Source of the DNA: Nyssa sinensis
Lineage: Eukaryota; Streptophyta; Magnoliopsida; Cornales; Nyssaceae
NCBI GenBank assembly: GCA_008638375.1
Contig: CM018036.1
Span: 3,012,001 to 3,076,000 of the forward strand
Direction: 5' to 3'
DNA: 64,000 bases
Position 1 is the first letter of the stretch, and each line of letters opens with the position of its first letter. The translations under genes and the position numbers were made by a program. Positions 63,505 to 64,000 of this stretch are shown piece by piece. The notes below the pieces were generated by a model. It was not told the DNA's origin. It worked only from the letters and a program-made list of their open reading frames with translations, and searched no databases.

Positions 63505-63665
63505 TAAACCACGCCTTATTCCCAGACAACTGGGAGGTCAACTGCATGGATTTCTTCTATAATCTTCATTTTTAGATTTATTAGTACATTAACACAATAC
63601 AAAACCAAACAAAGCCTTGATCCCAAATAACTTGGGGACTGACTGCATGAATTTTGTAATAATCT
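63505..63665 (+). mobile_element. Two diverged copies of a LINE/SINE 3' motif
   Basis: 63510-63560 (accacgccttattcccagac, then 'aactgggaggtcaactgcatggat') and 63605-63660 (aacaaagccttgatcccaaa, then 'taacttggggactgactgcatgaat') match each other. Both resemble the common plant RTE/SINE 3' end of the type 'aagccttatcccactaagtggggtcggctacatgaat'. Confidence 0.5.
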
Positions 63666-63851
63666 TTATTTTTCAAAATTGGAAAGCATATCCCTAATAT
63701 CAACATATATAATAATGAGATAGTTAAAGAGTTCATTTTGGAAATATTTGAACTATCAATTTCTTTCTTTTCTTTGTCTTTATACATCTGTAAACACTGA
63801 ACAATTTCATCAATAGTATAATCAGGGATATGGATAATTACATTTTAGGAC

Positions 63852-63875
63852 CAGAGAGAGAGAGAGAGAGAGAGA
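63852..63875. repeat. (AG)n microsatellite
   Basis: AG run of about 24 bases near the end of the window. Confidence 0.95.
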
Positions 63876-64000
63876 CTTAAGAATATCTGCCTTCAGCTTT
63901 CACTGAAACTTAGTTACAGGAGTCTCTTATTCTAGTGATTCCCACTCTAAAAAATTTCTTTTTCTATTCTAAAATCACTGTTTCATGCTTCATCTTACAA

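Noticed and set aside
1..64000. tRNA or rRNA genes
   Set aside because: I found no cloverleaf with matching A/B boxes or rRNA-like stretch by eye; the initiator tRNA-Met match at 23148-23160 is a retroelement primer site, not a tRNA gene.

Overview
The window is nuclear DNA from a flowering plant, most likely a dicot. It is AT-rich, genes are split by GT-AG introns, introns are full of plant-type retroelements, and every recognisable protein is closest in sequence to land-plant families. All six genes I can support lie on the minus strand.

Layout from low to high coordinate: (1) a nucleoporin NUP50-like gene (CDS 834-2101, leader exon near 5461-5560) with a one-base frameshift in its RanBP1 domain; (2) the coatomer beta-prime gene COPB2 (9345-28050), which I could resolve into 24 coding exons giving about 910 residues, plus an alternative last exon at 8471-8490; (3) SYS1, a Golgi membrane protein (31178-36331, 3 exons); (4) a Barentsz/CASC3/MLN51 exon-junction-complex gene (39650-50166, 9 exons, one apparent one-base insertion); (5) an intronless F-box/kelch gene (53790-54857) of the KFB/KISS-ME-DEADLY type; (6) the 3' end of an unidentified gene (63035 to about 63419), whose upstream exons are not recognised here and may lie beyond 64000. 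From memory, NUP50 and COPB2 genes are neighbours in Arabidopsis (At1g52380/At1g52360 and At3g15970/At3g15980), and COPB2, BTZ1 and a KFB gene lie close together near At1g79990, At1g80000 and At1g80440. If so, this is a piece of conserved gene order.

The genes share no pathway. COPB2 and SYS1 both act in Golgi trafficking; NUP50 and Barentsz act in nuclear transport and mRNA handling; the F-box protein is a ubiquitin-ligase adaptor. They do not form an operon-like system.

The introns are a trap for mobile elements. COPB2 introns hold a Mutator-like element with perfect 10-bp target duplication nested inside an RTE-type LINE relic, a complete 407-bp TRIM retroelement with 5-bp target duplication, a fold-back MITE and several LINE pieces. 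The Barentsz introns hold a hAT transposase relic and a LINE relic. The NUP50 leader intron holds another LINE relic with a mutated catalytic motif. The regions 5570-8040, 28270-31170, 36660-39640, 50340-53640 and 55070-62400 are AT-rich spacers with no gene that I can support.
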